This document shows, piece after piece, positions 23,231 to 31,957 of a stretch of 64,000 bases of DNA. Under the pieces are notes generated by a model. That model made no database searches and was not told the origin of the DNA. It worked only from the letters and a program-made list of their open reading frames with translations. The number at the start of each line of letters is the position of its first letter. Position 1 is the first letter of the stretch. The position numbers and the translations under genes are program-made. Source of the DNA: Streptomyces tendae (GTDB taxonomy: Bacteria; Actinomycetota; Actinomycetes; Streptomycetales; Streptomycetaceae); contig NZ_BMUY01000008.1 of NCBI RefSeq assembly GCF_014650435.1, forward strand, positions 132,285-196,284, in the 5' to 3' direction.

Positions 23231-25627
23231 GTGGTGGATCAGCTGACGCAGCACGATCCGCGGCGGATCGGGCCGTTCGAGGTGCTGGGGCGGCTCGGCG
23301 CCGGCGGCATGGGGCTGGTCTATCTCGCGCGCTCGGCGTCCGGGCGGCGCGTGGCGATCAAGACGGTGCGCACGGAACTGGCGGAGGACCAGCTGTTCCG
23401 CGTCCGCTTCACCCGCGAGGTGGAGGCGGCCCGCGCGGTCTCCGGCTTCTACACGGCGGCCGTGGTCGACGCCGACCCGCGCGCCGCGGTGCCGTGGCTG
23501 GCCACCGCCTACGTCCCCGCACCCTCCCTCGAGGAGATAGTGAACGAGTGCGGGCCGCTGCCGGCCCAGGCGGTGCGCTGGCTGGCCGCGGGCGTCGCGG
23601 AGGCGCTCCAGTCGATCCACGGGGCGGGCCTGGTCCACCGCGACCTGAAGCCCTCCAACGTCCTCGTCGTCGAGGACGGCCCCCGCGTGATCGACTTCGG
23701 TATCGCGTCCGGCGTTTCGAACACCCGTCTGACCATGACGAACGTCGCCGTCGGCACCCCCGCCTACATGTCCCCGGAGCAGGCGAAGGACTCCCGCAGC
23801 GTCACCGGCGCCAGCGACGTGTTCTCGCTCGGCTCGATGCTGGTCTTCGCCGCCACCGGACACCCGCCCTTCCACGGTGCCAACCCGGTCGAGACGGTCT
23901 TCATGCTGCTGCGCGAGGGACCCGACCTGGAGGGCCTGCCCGACGAGCTGCGCCCGCTCATCGAGTCCTGCATGCAGATGGAGGCCACCGGCCGCCCCAA
24001 CCCGGCCGACCTCCAGTCCCAGCTCGCCCCGCACCTCTTCGGCTCCGGCTCCGACGACAGCGGTACGGCGTCGGCGTGGCTGCCCGAGCGGGCCGTGGGC
24101 CTGATCGAGGGGCGCCGCAACGGCCGCCCCGCGGCCAAGCCCGCCACCACGGCCGGCGGCCGCGGCCCTGGCCCCTCCGGCGCCCGCGGGCCCGCCCACG
24201 CGCCCCCGCTGCCGCCCCCGCCCGCGCACGACCCCGTCGTACCGGCGCCGCCCGCGCACGGCCCGGCGGTGCCCGCACCCGTCGGCGCCCCCGACGGCGG
24301 GCCGGTCCGGCTGCCCGGCGCCGCGGTGCCCATCGGCCCTGGCCCGCGCGTCGCCGACATGCGCGCCGCCGCCGTCGCCGCACCCCCGCCGGAGTCCGCC
24401 CTCGCCGCGTCCTGGTCCCGCCCGCGCCCCGGCGTCAACGGCGCCGACCCCGCCGTACCGGCCCCGTCGCCGCCCGCGCCCCCGGAGGCATCGCCGGCCG
24501 GGTGGCGTCCCTGGCGGTTCCGGATGTCCAACGACGTCTGGGGCACGCCGCGGGTCGCCGAGGACCTGGTCTACGTCACCTCCTTCGAGGTGCACGCCCT
24601 GGACGTGGCCACCGGCCGCCGCCGCTTCAAGACCCGGGACGTCGCCTGGTCGATGGCGGTCGCCGACGGCCGCATCCACGCCTCCGACGGACCGACCCTC
24701 TTCGCCCTGGACGCCCGCGAGGGCGCCGACCTCTGGCGCGTCCAGACGGACGCCTGGGTGTACTCGCTCCAGGCCGACCGCGGCACCGTCCTCACCGCCA
24801 CCCGCGGCGGCGGCGTCCAGGCATGGGAGGCCTCGGCCGGCCAGAAGCTGTGGGAGGTCACCGGCGCCCAGACCGACTTCGAGTCCCCCGAGGCGGGCGC
24901 CGTGCTGCACGACGGCACGGCGTACGTCTGGCAGGACGCCCGACTGCGCGCCCTGGACGCCCGTACCGGCGACGAGAGATGGTCGTACCCGATCGGCGAC
25001 GCGGCCTCCTGCGGCGGCGTCCCGGTCCGCCTCAGCCAGGCCCCCGACGGCTATGTGTACGTCGCGGCCGGCACCCGGGTGCTCGCCCTGGAGGTCGCCT
25101 CCGGCCACGTCCGCTGGCACTTCGAGGCCCCCGCGGTCTTCCTCGCCCCGCCCACCTTCGTGCCGGGCCCGGCCGTCACCGGCGGCGGTGTCTACCTGGC
25201 CGACTACCTCGGCACCGTCTACGCCCTCGACGCCACCGACGGCCGCGACCGCTGGCGCATCGCCACCGAGGCCCGCTCCTCGACCGACCCGGTGCTGGTC
25301 GCCGCGGGCCACGTCCACGTGGGCAGCGGCAAGGGCCTCTACACGCTGGACGCGGTCACCGGCACCCCCAAGTGGCGCTTCCAGGCGGGCGGCGACATCG
25401 TGGGCGCGCCCGCGGTCGCCGAGGGCCGCATCCACTTCGGCTCGACCGACCACCTGCTGTACACGCTGAAGGCCGACGACGGCCGCCTGCGCTGGAAGCT
25501 CGCCACCGGCGGCGAGATCACCGGCTCGCCGGTCGTCCGCGACGGCATCGTGTACGCCTGCAGCAAGGACCGCTGCGTGTACGCGCTGGACGCGGAGAAG
25601 GGCACGGGAACGGCCCGTACGACGTGA
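23231..25627 (+). CDS. afsK: Ser/Thr protein kinase AfsK
   Basis: Membrane-associated kinase that autophosphorylates and phosphorylates AfsR, promoting antibiotic production; it also phosphorylates DivIVA at hyphal tips (established for S. coelicolor). Residues 15-270 are the kinase domain: GAGGMG loop, Lys44 in VAIKTV, HRDLKPSN (Asp138), DFG 155-157. Activation-loop Thr168 is the reported autophosphorylation site. A Pro-rich linker (about 300-420) leads to a C-terminal beta-propeller of PQQ/WD-like repeats (VYALDATDGRDRWR, LYTLDAVTGTPKWRF). The GTG start has GGAGG ten bases upstream. The linker lacks the GH repeat I recall in S. coelicolor AfsK; otherwise nearly identical. Confidence 0.97.
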   Translation: MVDQLTQHDPRRIGPFEVLGRLGAGGMGLVYLARSASGRRVAIKTVRTELAEDQLFRVRFTREVEAARAVSGFYTAAVVDADPRAAVPWLATAYVPAPSLEEIVNECGPLPAQAVRWLAAGVAEALQSIHGAGLVHRDLKPSNVLVVEDGPRVIDFGIASGVSNTRLTMTNVAVGTPAYMSPEQAKDSRSVTGASDVFSLGSMLVFAATGHPPFHGANPVETVFMLLREGPDLEGLPDELRPLIESCMQMEATGRPNPADLQSQLAPHLFGSGSDDSGTASAWLPERAVGLIEGRRNGRPAAKPATTAGGRGPGPSGARGPAHAPPLPPPPAHDPVVPAPPAHGPAVPAPVGAPDGGPVRLPGAAVPIGPGPRVADMRAAAVAAPPPESALAASWSRPRPGVNGADPAVPAPSPPAPPEASPAGWRPWRFRMSNDVWGTPRVAEDLVYVTSFEVHALDVATGRRRFKTRDVAWSMAVADGRIHASDGPTLFALDAREGADLWRVQTDAWVYSLQADRGTVLTATRGGGVQAWEASAGQKLWEVTGAQTDFESPEAGAVLHDGTAYVWQDARLRALDARTGDERWSYPIGDAASCGGVPVRLSQAPDGYVYVAAGTRVLALEVASGHVRWHFEAPAVFLAPPTFVPGPAVTGGGVYLADYLGTVYALDATDGRDRWRIATEARSSTDPVLVAAGHVHVGSGKGLYTLDAVTGTPKWRFQAGGDIVGAPAVAEGRIHFGSTDHLLYTLKADDGRLRWKLATGGEITGSPVVRDGIVYACSKDRCVYALDAEKGTGTARTT

Positions 25628-25670
25628 GGCCCCGTGCCCGGCCGGTGACGTGTCCGTGACATCCGCGCAC

Positions 25671-25676
25671 TAGCGT
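25671..25676 (+). promoter_or_regulatory. -10 element (TAGCGT), leaderless start
   Basis: TAGCGT, seven bases, then ATG at 25684. No ribosome site is visible. Confidence 0.6.
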
Positions 25677-25683
25677 GATCTTC

Positions 25684-26211
25684 ATGACGACACGGGGGCG
25701 AGCACTCAGGTACACGGCGATCTCGGCACTGGTGGTCCTCAGCCTGACCGGCTTCTCGACCGGCCGCCACGGCCACGGGGGCGACGGGTCGGGCGGCGGC
25801 TGCAGCAGCTCCGGCCAGGACCACGACGGTTCGTCGTCCACCTCGGGCGGTAGCGACGCCTACAAGGACGACGACGACACGTACGGCAGCGGCGGCAGCG
25901 GCTACCACGACTACGACGACGACACCTACGGCGACGACTCGGGCAGCGGCGGCAGCGGCGAGGCAGAGGGCGCGGTCCTGAACCTGATCACCTGCGTCAT
26001 GGAGGACCAGCCGTGGTCCACCGTCGAGGTCACCAACCCCAACGCCGTCGAGTCCACGTTCTCCGTCACGGTCCTCTTCAAGGACGCGGACGGCACGACG
26101 ATCGACGAGGGCACCGAGGAAGTCACCGTCCCCGCCGATGGCGTGAGCGCGGTCCGCGTCCCCTTCGACGGCTCCGGCATCCCGGACCACTGCGAAGTGA
26201 CCGAGCGGTGA
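25684..26211 (+). CDS. Secreted Asp/Ser/Gly-rich protein of the afs locus
   Basis: A 175-residue exported protein. The signal segment is RYTAISALVVLSLTGFSTG (residues 9-27); there is no Cys at a clear lipobox. A low-complexity linker of Asp, Ser, Gly and Tyr (DDDDTYGSGG, repeated as DYDDDTYGDDSG) follows. A folded C-terminal domain of about 85 residues has paired Cys (LITCVMEDQPW and PDHCEVTE) and alternating Val/Thr strands like a small immunoglobulin-like domain. Function unknown; the Asp-rich repeats could bind calcium. It corresponds to the gene between afsK and afsS in S. coelicolor (SCO4424 from memory). Confidence 0.85.
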   Translation: MTTRGRALRYTAISALVVLSLTGFSTGRHGHGGDGSGGGCSSSGQDHDGSSSTSGGSDAYKDDDDTYGSGGSGYHDYDDDTYGDDSGSGGSGEAEGAVLNLITCVMEDQPWSTVEVTNPNAVESTFSVTVLFKDADGTTIDEGTEEVTVPADGVSAVRVPFDGSGIPDHCEVTER

Positions 26212-26246
26212 GGGAGCCGGTTTCCTGAACCCCCTGCGCGCACACG

Positions 26247-26284
26247 TCGGCCGCGGCGGCTCCCCTCCGCGCCGCCGCGGCCGA
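26247..26284. terminator. Bidirectional terminator between the secreted-protein gene and afsS
   Basis: A perfect 14-bp stem (TCGGCCGCGGCGGC and its complement) with a 10-base loop sits between the two convergent genes. Confidence 0.8.
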
Positions 26285-26303
26285 TCCCCGTGTGGAGGAA
26301 GGT

Positions 26304-26495
26304 CTACTTGCCGTCGCCGTCCAGGTCCAGGGCGGGCGGGGCCGGCATGTTGTTGTCCATCGTCGTGATGGTGTCCTTGGCCGGCGGTGTGGGCATGTTG
26401 TTGTCCATCGTGGTGATGGTCTCGTCCTTGACCGGCGGGGTCGGCATGTTGTTGTCCTGCGGAGTGGCGACCGCTTCCGCCTTCTTGTCGCTCAT
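26304..26495 (-). CDS. afsS: AfsS, small pleiotropic activator of antibiotic production
   Basis: A 63-residue sigma-like/adaptor protein, the transcriptional output of AfsR. Overproduction stimulates actinorhodin and prodiginine in S. coelicolor (established). It consists of three tandem copies of a DNNMPTPP/DNNMPAPP motif, two of them preceded by TTM, ending LDLDGDGK. ATG 26495 follows AGAGGAG with ideal spacing. Low-complexity; no DNA-binding motif, so the mechanism is still open. The repeat is also visible in DNA at a period of about 51-54 bp. Confidence 0.97.
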   Translation of the reverse strand: MSDKKAEAVATPQDNNMPTPPVKDETITTMDNNMPTPPAKDTITTMDNNMPAPPALDLDGDGK

Positions 26496-26527
26496 GCGTA
26501 CTCCTCTGCGATGGTGAACGAGTGTGG

Positions 26528-26571
26528 AACGCCCGTCCGGTGACTCCCCCGTGGCTCACCGGACGGGCGTT
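26528..26571 (-). promoter_or_regulatory. Perfect 16-bp hairpin in the afsS leader
   Basis: AACGCCCGTCCGGTGA (26528-26543) and its exact complement (26556-26571) enclose a 12-base loop. The hairpin ends 32 bases before the afsS ATG and lies downstream of the AfsR box, so any transcript from that promoter carries it. It could be an attenuator, an mRNA stabiliser or a terminator for afsR read-through. Confidence 0.75.
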
Positions 26572-26662
26572 CGGAGCCGCACACTAACCCGTGGGCTCGC
26601 TGGTCACCCGTCTGCCCCCCGTTACGACGGCGTGACAGGAACGAGTGTGCCGCGAGCCGATA

Positions 26663-26681
26663 AACGAACGCTGAACGCCAC
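26663..26681 (-). promoter_or_regulatory. Probable AfsR box / afsS promoter
   Basis: On the minus strand GGCGTTCA-GCGTTCG-TTTATC gives two adjacent GCGTTCR repeats, the form of the AfsR (and PhoP) operator at the afsS -35 region described in S. coelicolor. A CACACT sequence about 15-17 bases further (26644-26649) could be the -10. The box lies just outside the 3' end of afsR. Confidence 0.65.
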
Positions 26682-26693
26682 TCGTCGTCCGCG

Positions 26694-29663
26694 TCAGGCC
26701 GCCGTCGCGGGCTCCAACAGGGCCTTTACGGCGGCGGCTTCGGGAGCGCCGTTGGCCTCGTAGAGGTTGAGGGCCTCGCGCCAGCAGGCCTTCCCCCGGT
26801 CGACCTGTCCGAGCTCGCTCAGTGCCTGCCCGAGGAGTTTCAGTACGTTGCCGCGCATGTGGTCGCCGCCGATGCAGCCCAGGGCCAGGGCCTGTTCGGC
26901 GTGCTGCGCGGCCGGGCCCGGGCGCCGCGCCGCCAGATGGGTCTCGGCGATCCTGAAGTGGGTGGTCCCCGCCCACAGCCGTTGCCTGTGGTCGACGAAG
27001 ATGGTCAGGGCCCGGGAGAACTGCGCCAGGCCGTCCCTGTGCCGTCCGGCCGTCGTCAGGGCCACACCCAGGGCGTAGTGCCCGTTGGCCAGGCGCATGG
27101 TGCTGCCCACCCGGACGTGGACGGCAAGGCCGTTCTCCGCGAACTCGACCGCCTTGGCGGTGTTGCCCATCCCCATGTAGGCACGCGAGAGATTGCACAG
27201 GGCGGTCGCCTCGCACAGGCCGTTCCCGGCTGCCCGGAATCCCTCGATGGCCTGGTCGAAGAAGACCTTGCCGTCGGAGTAGCGGTGCTGGTGGAGGGCG
27301 ATGAGACCGCAGTCCTGCGCGGCCCAGCTCGCGGCCGTGGGGTCCGCGGAAGCGGTCGCGCGCTCCATGGCGAGGCCCGCCTCCCCGGCGGCCTGCTGGA
27401 TACGGCCCGACACCAGCAGGAACCCGGTGAGGGCGATCCGCGCCCTGCCCTCCGCCCGGGTGTCTCCCGCCGCCTGCGTGGCGTCGCACATGGCCAGCGC
27501 CGTCGCCTCGTACTGACGGGAGTTGGCGCCCGACTCCGCCAGATCCCGGGCGGCCCACAGGAGGTCGACGGCCCGTCGCAGCCTCCCGGTACCGGCGGCC
27601 TGGCGGACGCACGCGAGCAGGGACGACGACTCCGTGTACAGCCAGTCCAGTGCCGCGGGCCCGTCGGTGAAGCGGAGGCCGGGGTACCGCGTCCCCTCCA
27701 AGTCGTCCACCAACCGGTCCCCGGGCCGCTCGATCGCGTACACGCCCGTCGCCGTGGCCAGGTAGAAGTCCAGCAGCCGCGACAGCGCCGCCTCCCGCTC
27801 GCTCGGCGGGTTCTCGTCGCGTTCGGCGCACGCACGCGCGTAGAGGCGGACCAGGTCGTGGAAGCGGTATCGGCCCGGGGCCGCCGACTCGAGCAGGGAG
27901 GTGTCGACCAGGGACTCCAGGACGTCCTCCGTGGCGTGCGCCGGGAGGTCCAGGACGGCCGCCGCCGCCGCGAGGGAGATGTCGGGGCCGTCGGCCAGGC
28001 CCAGCAGGCGGAAGGCGCGGGCCTGGGCCGGTTCCAGCTGGCCGTAGCCCAGTTCGAAGGTGGCCTCGACGGCCTGGTCGCCCGCCTGCAGCTCGTCCAG
28101 CCGGCGTCGCTCGTCCGCCAGCTTCGCCGCCAGCACCGACACGGTCCACGTGCGGCGGGCGGCCAGCCGGGACGCGGCGATGCGGATCGCGAGCGGCAGG
28201 AACCCGCACGCGCCGACCACGTCCAGGGCCGCTTCCCGCTCCGAGGCGACCCGCTCCTCGCCGACGATCTTCGTGAAGAGGGCCAGCGCCTCCTCGGGCG
28301 ACATCACGTCCAGGTCGACCAGGTGCGCCCCGGCGAGGTCCACCATCCGCACCCGTGCCGTCACCAGTGCCGCGCAGCCGTCCGTGCCGGGCAGCAGGGG
28401 TCGTACCTGGGCGGCGTCGCGGGCGTTGTCCAGCAGGACGAGGACCCGGCGGCCGTCGAGGACGGAGCGGTAGAGGGCGGCGCGCTCCTCCAGGGAGTCG
28501 GGAATGGCCGAGTCGGCCGTGCCGAGGGCCCGCAGGAAGGAGCCCAGCACCGTCTCCGGCTCCGCGGGCCGCGCGCCGGCGCCCTGGAGGTCGACGTAGA
28601 GCTGCCCGTCCGGGAAGGCGGCCCGCGCCTGGTGGGCGACGTGCACCGCGAGGGTCGTCTTGCCGACGCCACCGATGCCGGCCAGTGCCGAGACCGCCAT
28701 CACGCGGCCCGTCGTCTTGCCGGACGCCGCGGACAGTACGTCGCTCAGCTCCCGGACGAAGGCCGCACGGCCCGTGAAGTCGGCCACCGTGGCCGGGAGT
28801 TGTGCCGGGCGGACCGTCGCCGTCGCCGTCTCCTCGGCCGGGGCGGGGGGCTCGGCCAGGCCCGGGTCGGCCTGGAGGATGCGGTGCTGGAGTTCCTGGA
28901 GGCCGGGGCGCGGGTCGACGCCCAGCTCGTCGGCGAGCAGCCGGCGCGTGTCCGCGTAGACGGCGAGGGCCTCCGCCTGGCGGCCACTGCGGTACAGGGC
29001 CAGCATCAGCAGCTCGCGCAGGCGCTCACGCAGCGGGTGGGCCGCCGTGAGCGCCGTCAGTTCCGAGACGGCCTCGGCGTGGCAGCCCTGTTCGAGGTCC
29101 ATGTCGAGGCGGGTCTCCAGGAGTTGGAGCCGCCACTCGTCGAGGCGGACGCGTTGCGTGTGGGCGTAGGGTCCGGGCACGCCGGCCAGCACCTCGCCGT
29201 CCCACAGGTCCAGCGCCCGGCGCAGCAGGTCACGGGCGTGGCACAGGTCCCCGGCGCTCCTGGCCTTCTCGGCCCCGGCGGCCAGGTCCTGGGCCCGCGC
29301 CAGGTCCAGCGCCCCCTCGGTCAGGCCCCGTACGGCATACCCGCCGGACTCGCTGACCAGCACCCCGGGGTCGAGGACCTTCCGCAGCCGGGACGCGTAC
29401 GTCCGCACCGCCGCCAGCGCCTGCGACGGCGGCTCCTCGCCCCACAGGGCGTCGATCAGCTCGGCCGCCGTGGCCGTACGCCCCTCGCGCAGCAGCAGGG
29501 CGGCCAGCAGCGCGCGCTGCTGCGGGGAGCCGGTGGTCAGCGTCTCCTCGCCCCGCCAGGCGCGCACCGGCCCGAGCACCCCGAAGCGCAGCGCGCCCGA
29601 TTCCTCACCTTCCGCCGGGAATCCGGGACGCCGCTGCTCCGGAACCCGCGGTCCACCGTCCAT
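26694..29663 (-). CDS. afsR: AfsR, SARP-type global regulator
   Basis: A 989-residue transcription activator phosphorylated by AfsK and other Ser/Thr kinases. Domain order: OmpR-like winged-helix DNA-binding domain (about 25-115, FGVLGPVRAWRGEE, RTYASRLRKVL), bacterial transcriptional activation domain (120-268), NB-ARC ATPase with P-loop GIGGVGKTTLA (about 329-339) and LVLLDNARDA Walker B, then C-terminal TPR repeats (650-960). ATP hydrolysis is needed for afsS activation (established). The ATG has AGGGGGA seven bases upstream. Length is close to the 993 residues in S. coelicolor. Confidence 0.98.
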   Translation of the reverse strand: MDGGPRVPEQRRPGFPAEGEESGALRFGVLGPVRAWRGEETLTTGSPQQRALLAALLLREGRTATAAELIDALWGEEPPSQALAAVRTYASRLRKVLDPGVLVSESGGYAVRGLTEGALDLARAQDLAAGAEKARSAGDLCHARDLLRRALDLWDGEVLAGVPGPYAHTQRVRLDEWRLQLLETRLDMDLEQGCHAEAVSELTALTAAHPLRERLRELLMLALYRSGRQAEALAVYADTRRLLADELGVDPRPGLQELQHRILQADPGLAEPPAPAEETATATVRPAQLPATVADFTGRAAFVRELSDVLSAASGKTTGRVMAVSALAGIGGVGKTTLAVHVAHQARAAFPDGQLYVDLQGAGARPAEPETVLGSFLRALGTADSAIPDSLEERAALYRSVLDGRRVLVLLDNARDAAQVRPLLPGTDGCAALVTARVRMVDLAGAHLVDLDVMSPEEALALFTKIVGEERVASEREAALDVVGACGFLPLAIRIAASRLAARRTWTVSVLAAKLADERRRLDELQAGDQAVEATFELGYGQLEPAQARAFRLLGLADGPDISLAAAAAVLDLPAHATEDVLESLVDTSLLESAAPGRYRFHDLVRLYARACAERDENPPSEREAALSRLLDFYLATATGVYAIERPGDRLVDDLEGTRYPGLRFTDGPAALDWLYTESSSLLACVRQAAGTGRLRRAVDLLWAARDLAESGANSRQYEATALAMCDATQAAGDTRAEGRARIALTGFLLVSGRIQQAAGEAGLAMERATASADPTAASWAAQDCGLIALHQHRYSDGKVFFDQAIEGFRAAGNGLCEATALCNLSRAYMGMGNTAKAVEFAENGLAVHVRVGSTMRLANGHYALGVALTTAGRHRDGLAQFSRALTIFVDHRQRLWAGTTHFRIAETHLAARRPGPAAQHAEQALALGCIGGDHMRGNVLKLLGQALSELGQVDRGKACWREALNLYEANGAPEAAAVKALLEPATAA

Positions 29664-29765
29664 GCCGTCCCCCTAGACATCCTGAGCAACCAGGTCAGTT
29701 TGCCTTGTTCATGCCGACCACGTCAGCCGTGGGAGACGCCGATCACAGGTTCTTCATCAGCTTCC

Positions 29766-30176
29766 CTACCCCTGCCCCTCCAGCTCCACCCGTACCGTCA
29801 GATGCCCCGTCCCGACTCCCATCGCCCGTACCGCCATGCTGTTGAAGCGGGGCAGGCGGCGCAGACGGGCCAACGGGTCGTCGTCGGGCAGGAGATGGGC
29901 CGTCCCCGCATACCAGCGGCCCCGGAGGCGCACCCGTACCCGCGGGTCGGCCCTGATGTTGCGGATGTACTGCGAGCGCTCGCCGAACTCCGAGACCAGC
30001 CAGAACGAGTCGCCCTCCCGGCGGCCGCCCACCGGTGTGCGGCGGGGGAGACCGGAGACGCGGCCGGTGGTCTCCAGGAGGGTCTGGCCGGGCAGCCGGC
30101 GCACGAGGGCGTTCAGCCGGCGCTGGAAGGCCGTGACGGTCCGGTACTTCCGTTCGGGGTTCGGCGGCTTCGGCAT
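29766..30176 (-). CDS. Ddn-like deazaflavin (F420)-dependent nitroreductase family protein
   Basis: A 136-residue split-barrel protein of the Ddn/FDOR-A family, which uses reduced F420 to reduce quinones and other electron-poor compounds. Visible motifs are LLETTGRVSGLPRRTPVGGRREGDSFWLVSEFG, where the RRTP segment contacts F420 phosphates, and RNIRADPRVRVRLRGRWY. Size is typical. FO synthase, for F420 biosynthesis, is encoded 1.8 kb away, consistent with cofactor use. Own substrate unknown. Confidence 0.85.
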   Translation of the reverse strand: MPKPPNPERKYRTVTAFQRRLNALVRRLPGQTLLETTGRVSGLPRRTPVGGRREGDSFWLVSEFGERSQYIRNIRADPRVRVRLRGRWYAGTAHLLPDDDPLARLRRLPRFNSMAVRAMGVGTGHLTVRVELEGQG

Positions 30177-30245
30177 CGTGCGGGCACGCTCCCGTCTCGC
30201 TCGACGGCTCCGCGGCGGCTCCCGGAGCCCGGTGGCCCCTGGAGC

Positions 30246-31769
30246 CTAACTCCCCAGGAAGACGGGGTTGGTGAACGCCGCCAGCGCGCCCGGCAGCGGG
30301 CCCGCCGCCGCCTCGTGCCGCACCTCCGCCCGTACGTACGCCGCGTACGAGGCGGTCGTGCGCCACTCGACGACGCCCGCGCCGGACACCGGCAGCGGAT
30401 CGCCGGTGAACAGCACGCCCTGGTCCGTGACGAGGCGCACCGTGCAGCGCGGGGCGCCCGTCACCTCCAGGCGGACGGTGACCGGGGTGTCGGCGGCCAC
30501 CCGCAGCCGCTCGCCGATCCCGGCGTGCTCGCCCCGGCCGCCGGACGCGGTGAGGGACAGCGACACCTTCGACGACTCGGCCACGTACGACCGGCCCGCC
30601 CGGATGCCCTCCTGGATCGCCTCGCGGGTCAGGTCGTCGGCGAGGACGACGGTCTGCGGGCGGCCGATCACGTCGGGGGAGCGGTGGGAGTCGCTGCTGC
30701 CCATCGCCGGGATCCAGTCCCGCCGGCCGTCGCGCACCGAGGCGACCAGCATGCCGTCCCAGTCGGCCAGCGCCACCTCGTCGTCGGGCGTGTAGGCGCC
30801 GTTCCACACCTCGACCGCGTCCGCCTCGCCGAACCCGAACTTCCAGTTGCAGCCGATGCAGGTGGCGTGCGGGTGGGCCGGCACGACCAGGCCGCCGGCG
30901 CGGCGGATCTGCCGGGCGAACCGGCCGAAGCGGTTGTCGCGGGCCCGGTAGCGCCAGTCGACGAAGGTGCCGGGATCGGTGCCGAGCGCGACGACGTGGC
31001 CGTTGCGGGTCGTGACCTCCTCGCCGAGCAGGATCAGCAGGTCGTCCCCGGCGTGCTCGGCCCAGTGCGCGTGCGCGGAGTGCGTGTTGTGCTCGGAGGA
31101 GTTGATGAAGTCCAGGCCCGCCGCCCGCGCCAGCTCGGCGATCTCGGCGAGGGTGTAGCGGCCGTCGGAGTACTCGGAGTGCAGATGGCAGTCGCCCCGG
31201 TACCAGGCCCGGCCCCGCCCCTTGGCCCGCTCGGGCGGGTACACCGGGCGCGGCGCCTCGTCCTGCTCGCCGTAGGTCAGCGTGACCGTGATCTCGTAGG
31301 ACAGCCCCTGCGGCGCCACCGTGTACGGGCCGAGCGCGATGTGCCAGGTGCCCGCGCGCACCGGCCCCGGCAGGTAGCCCGGGGTGGCGGCGTCCGCGCG
31401 GACGAAGAACTCCGTGCGCGCCCCGCCCGACCAGCCGCGGAAGCCCCGGCCGCCCAGGTCGGTGCCCTGCTCGTCGAAGAGGCCGATGTCGAGCGCGTTG
31501 CCCTGGGTGCCGGCCGGCACGGTGGGCCGGTCGTAGGTGTAGGCGACGTGGACCTCGCGCACCCCGCGGGGGACTTCGACCGGGACGTACACGAAGTCGG
31601 GGACGCCGGGCGGCAGGGTGCCGCGCACGGTCCTGGTCCGCGGGCCGGTACCGCCCGCCGCTGAAGCGAAGCTCACGGTCGTCAACGTAAGCGCGGCGGC
31701 GGCTCCCGTCACGAACACCGCGCGTCTGCCGATCCCGGCGTGGTCGTTCTCGTGGTCGTCCTCGCACAT
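30246..31769 (-). CDS. Secreted CehA/McbA-family PHP metallohydrolase
   Basis: A 507-residue exported enzyme. Twin-Arg signal (GIGRRAVFVTGAAAALTLTT), so probably folded and metal-loaded before Tat export. The PHP catalytic domain begins at YRGDCHLHSEYSDGRYTL (metal His pair and Asp) and continues through SSEHNTHSAH, EEVTTRNGHVVALG, VVPAHPHA and MGSSDSHRSPD. The N-terminal 180 residues are a beta-sandwich (pre-peptidase-like). Homologues hydrolyse carbamate and phosphoester bonds; the natural substrate is unknown. ATG 31769 has GGGGAG eight bases upstream. Confidence 0.85.
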   Translation of the reverse strand: MCEDDHENDHAGIGRRAVFVTGAAAALTLTTVSFASAAGGTGPRTRTVRGTLPPGVPDFVYVPVEVPRGVREVHVAYTYDRPTVPAGTQGNALDIGLFDEQGTDLGGRGFRGWSGGARTEFFVRADAATPGYLPGPVRAGTWHIALGPYTVAPQGLSYEITVTLTYGEQDEAPRPVYPPERAKGRGRAWYRGDCHLHSEYSDGRYTLAEIAELARAAGLDFINSSEHNTHSAHAHWAEHAGDDLLILLGEEVTTRNGHVVALGTDPGTFVDWRYRARDNRFGRFARQIRRAGGLVVPAHPHATCIGCNWKFGFGEADAVEVWNGAYTPDDEVALADWDGMLVASVRDGRRDWIPAMGSSDSHRSPDVIGRPQTVVLADDLTREAIQEGIRAGRSYVAESSKVSLSLTASGGRGEHAGIGERLRVAADTPVTVRLEVTGAPRCTVRLVTDQGVLFTGDPLPVSGAGVVEWRTTASYAAYVRAEVRHEAAAGPLPGALAAFTNPVFLGS

Positions 31770-31945
31770 GCTGCTGCTCCCCAGGTGTCGTCGATGACAT
31801 GGCATGGGTGGTGCAGGGGTTGGTGCGTGCAACCCTCGTATTGAGCCGTGAACTGCGGGGCAAGGGAAGGGGGGAGGCGGATGGAGGACCGGAAACCGTG
31901 CGGTGGGTCACCGGGACGGGACAGCCGCGCTGATCACGCCGCTCG

Positions 31946-31951
31946 TATGCT
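31946..31951 (+). promoter_or_regulatory. fbiC: -10 element (TATGCT) before fbiC
   Basis: TATGCT is six bases before the ATG at 31958. The intervening CGAAGG could alternatively serve as a weak ribosome site. Confidence 0.55.
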
Positions 31952-31957
31952 CGAAGG

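Noticed and set aside
26859..31664. A 1601-codon plus-strand open frame over afsR and its neighbours
   Set aside because: It is antisense to afsR, the reductase and the PHP gene, and reads as low-complexity Arg/Gly/His; the high GC content removes stop codons.
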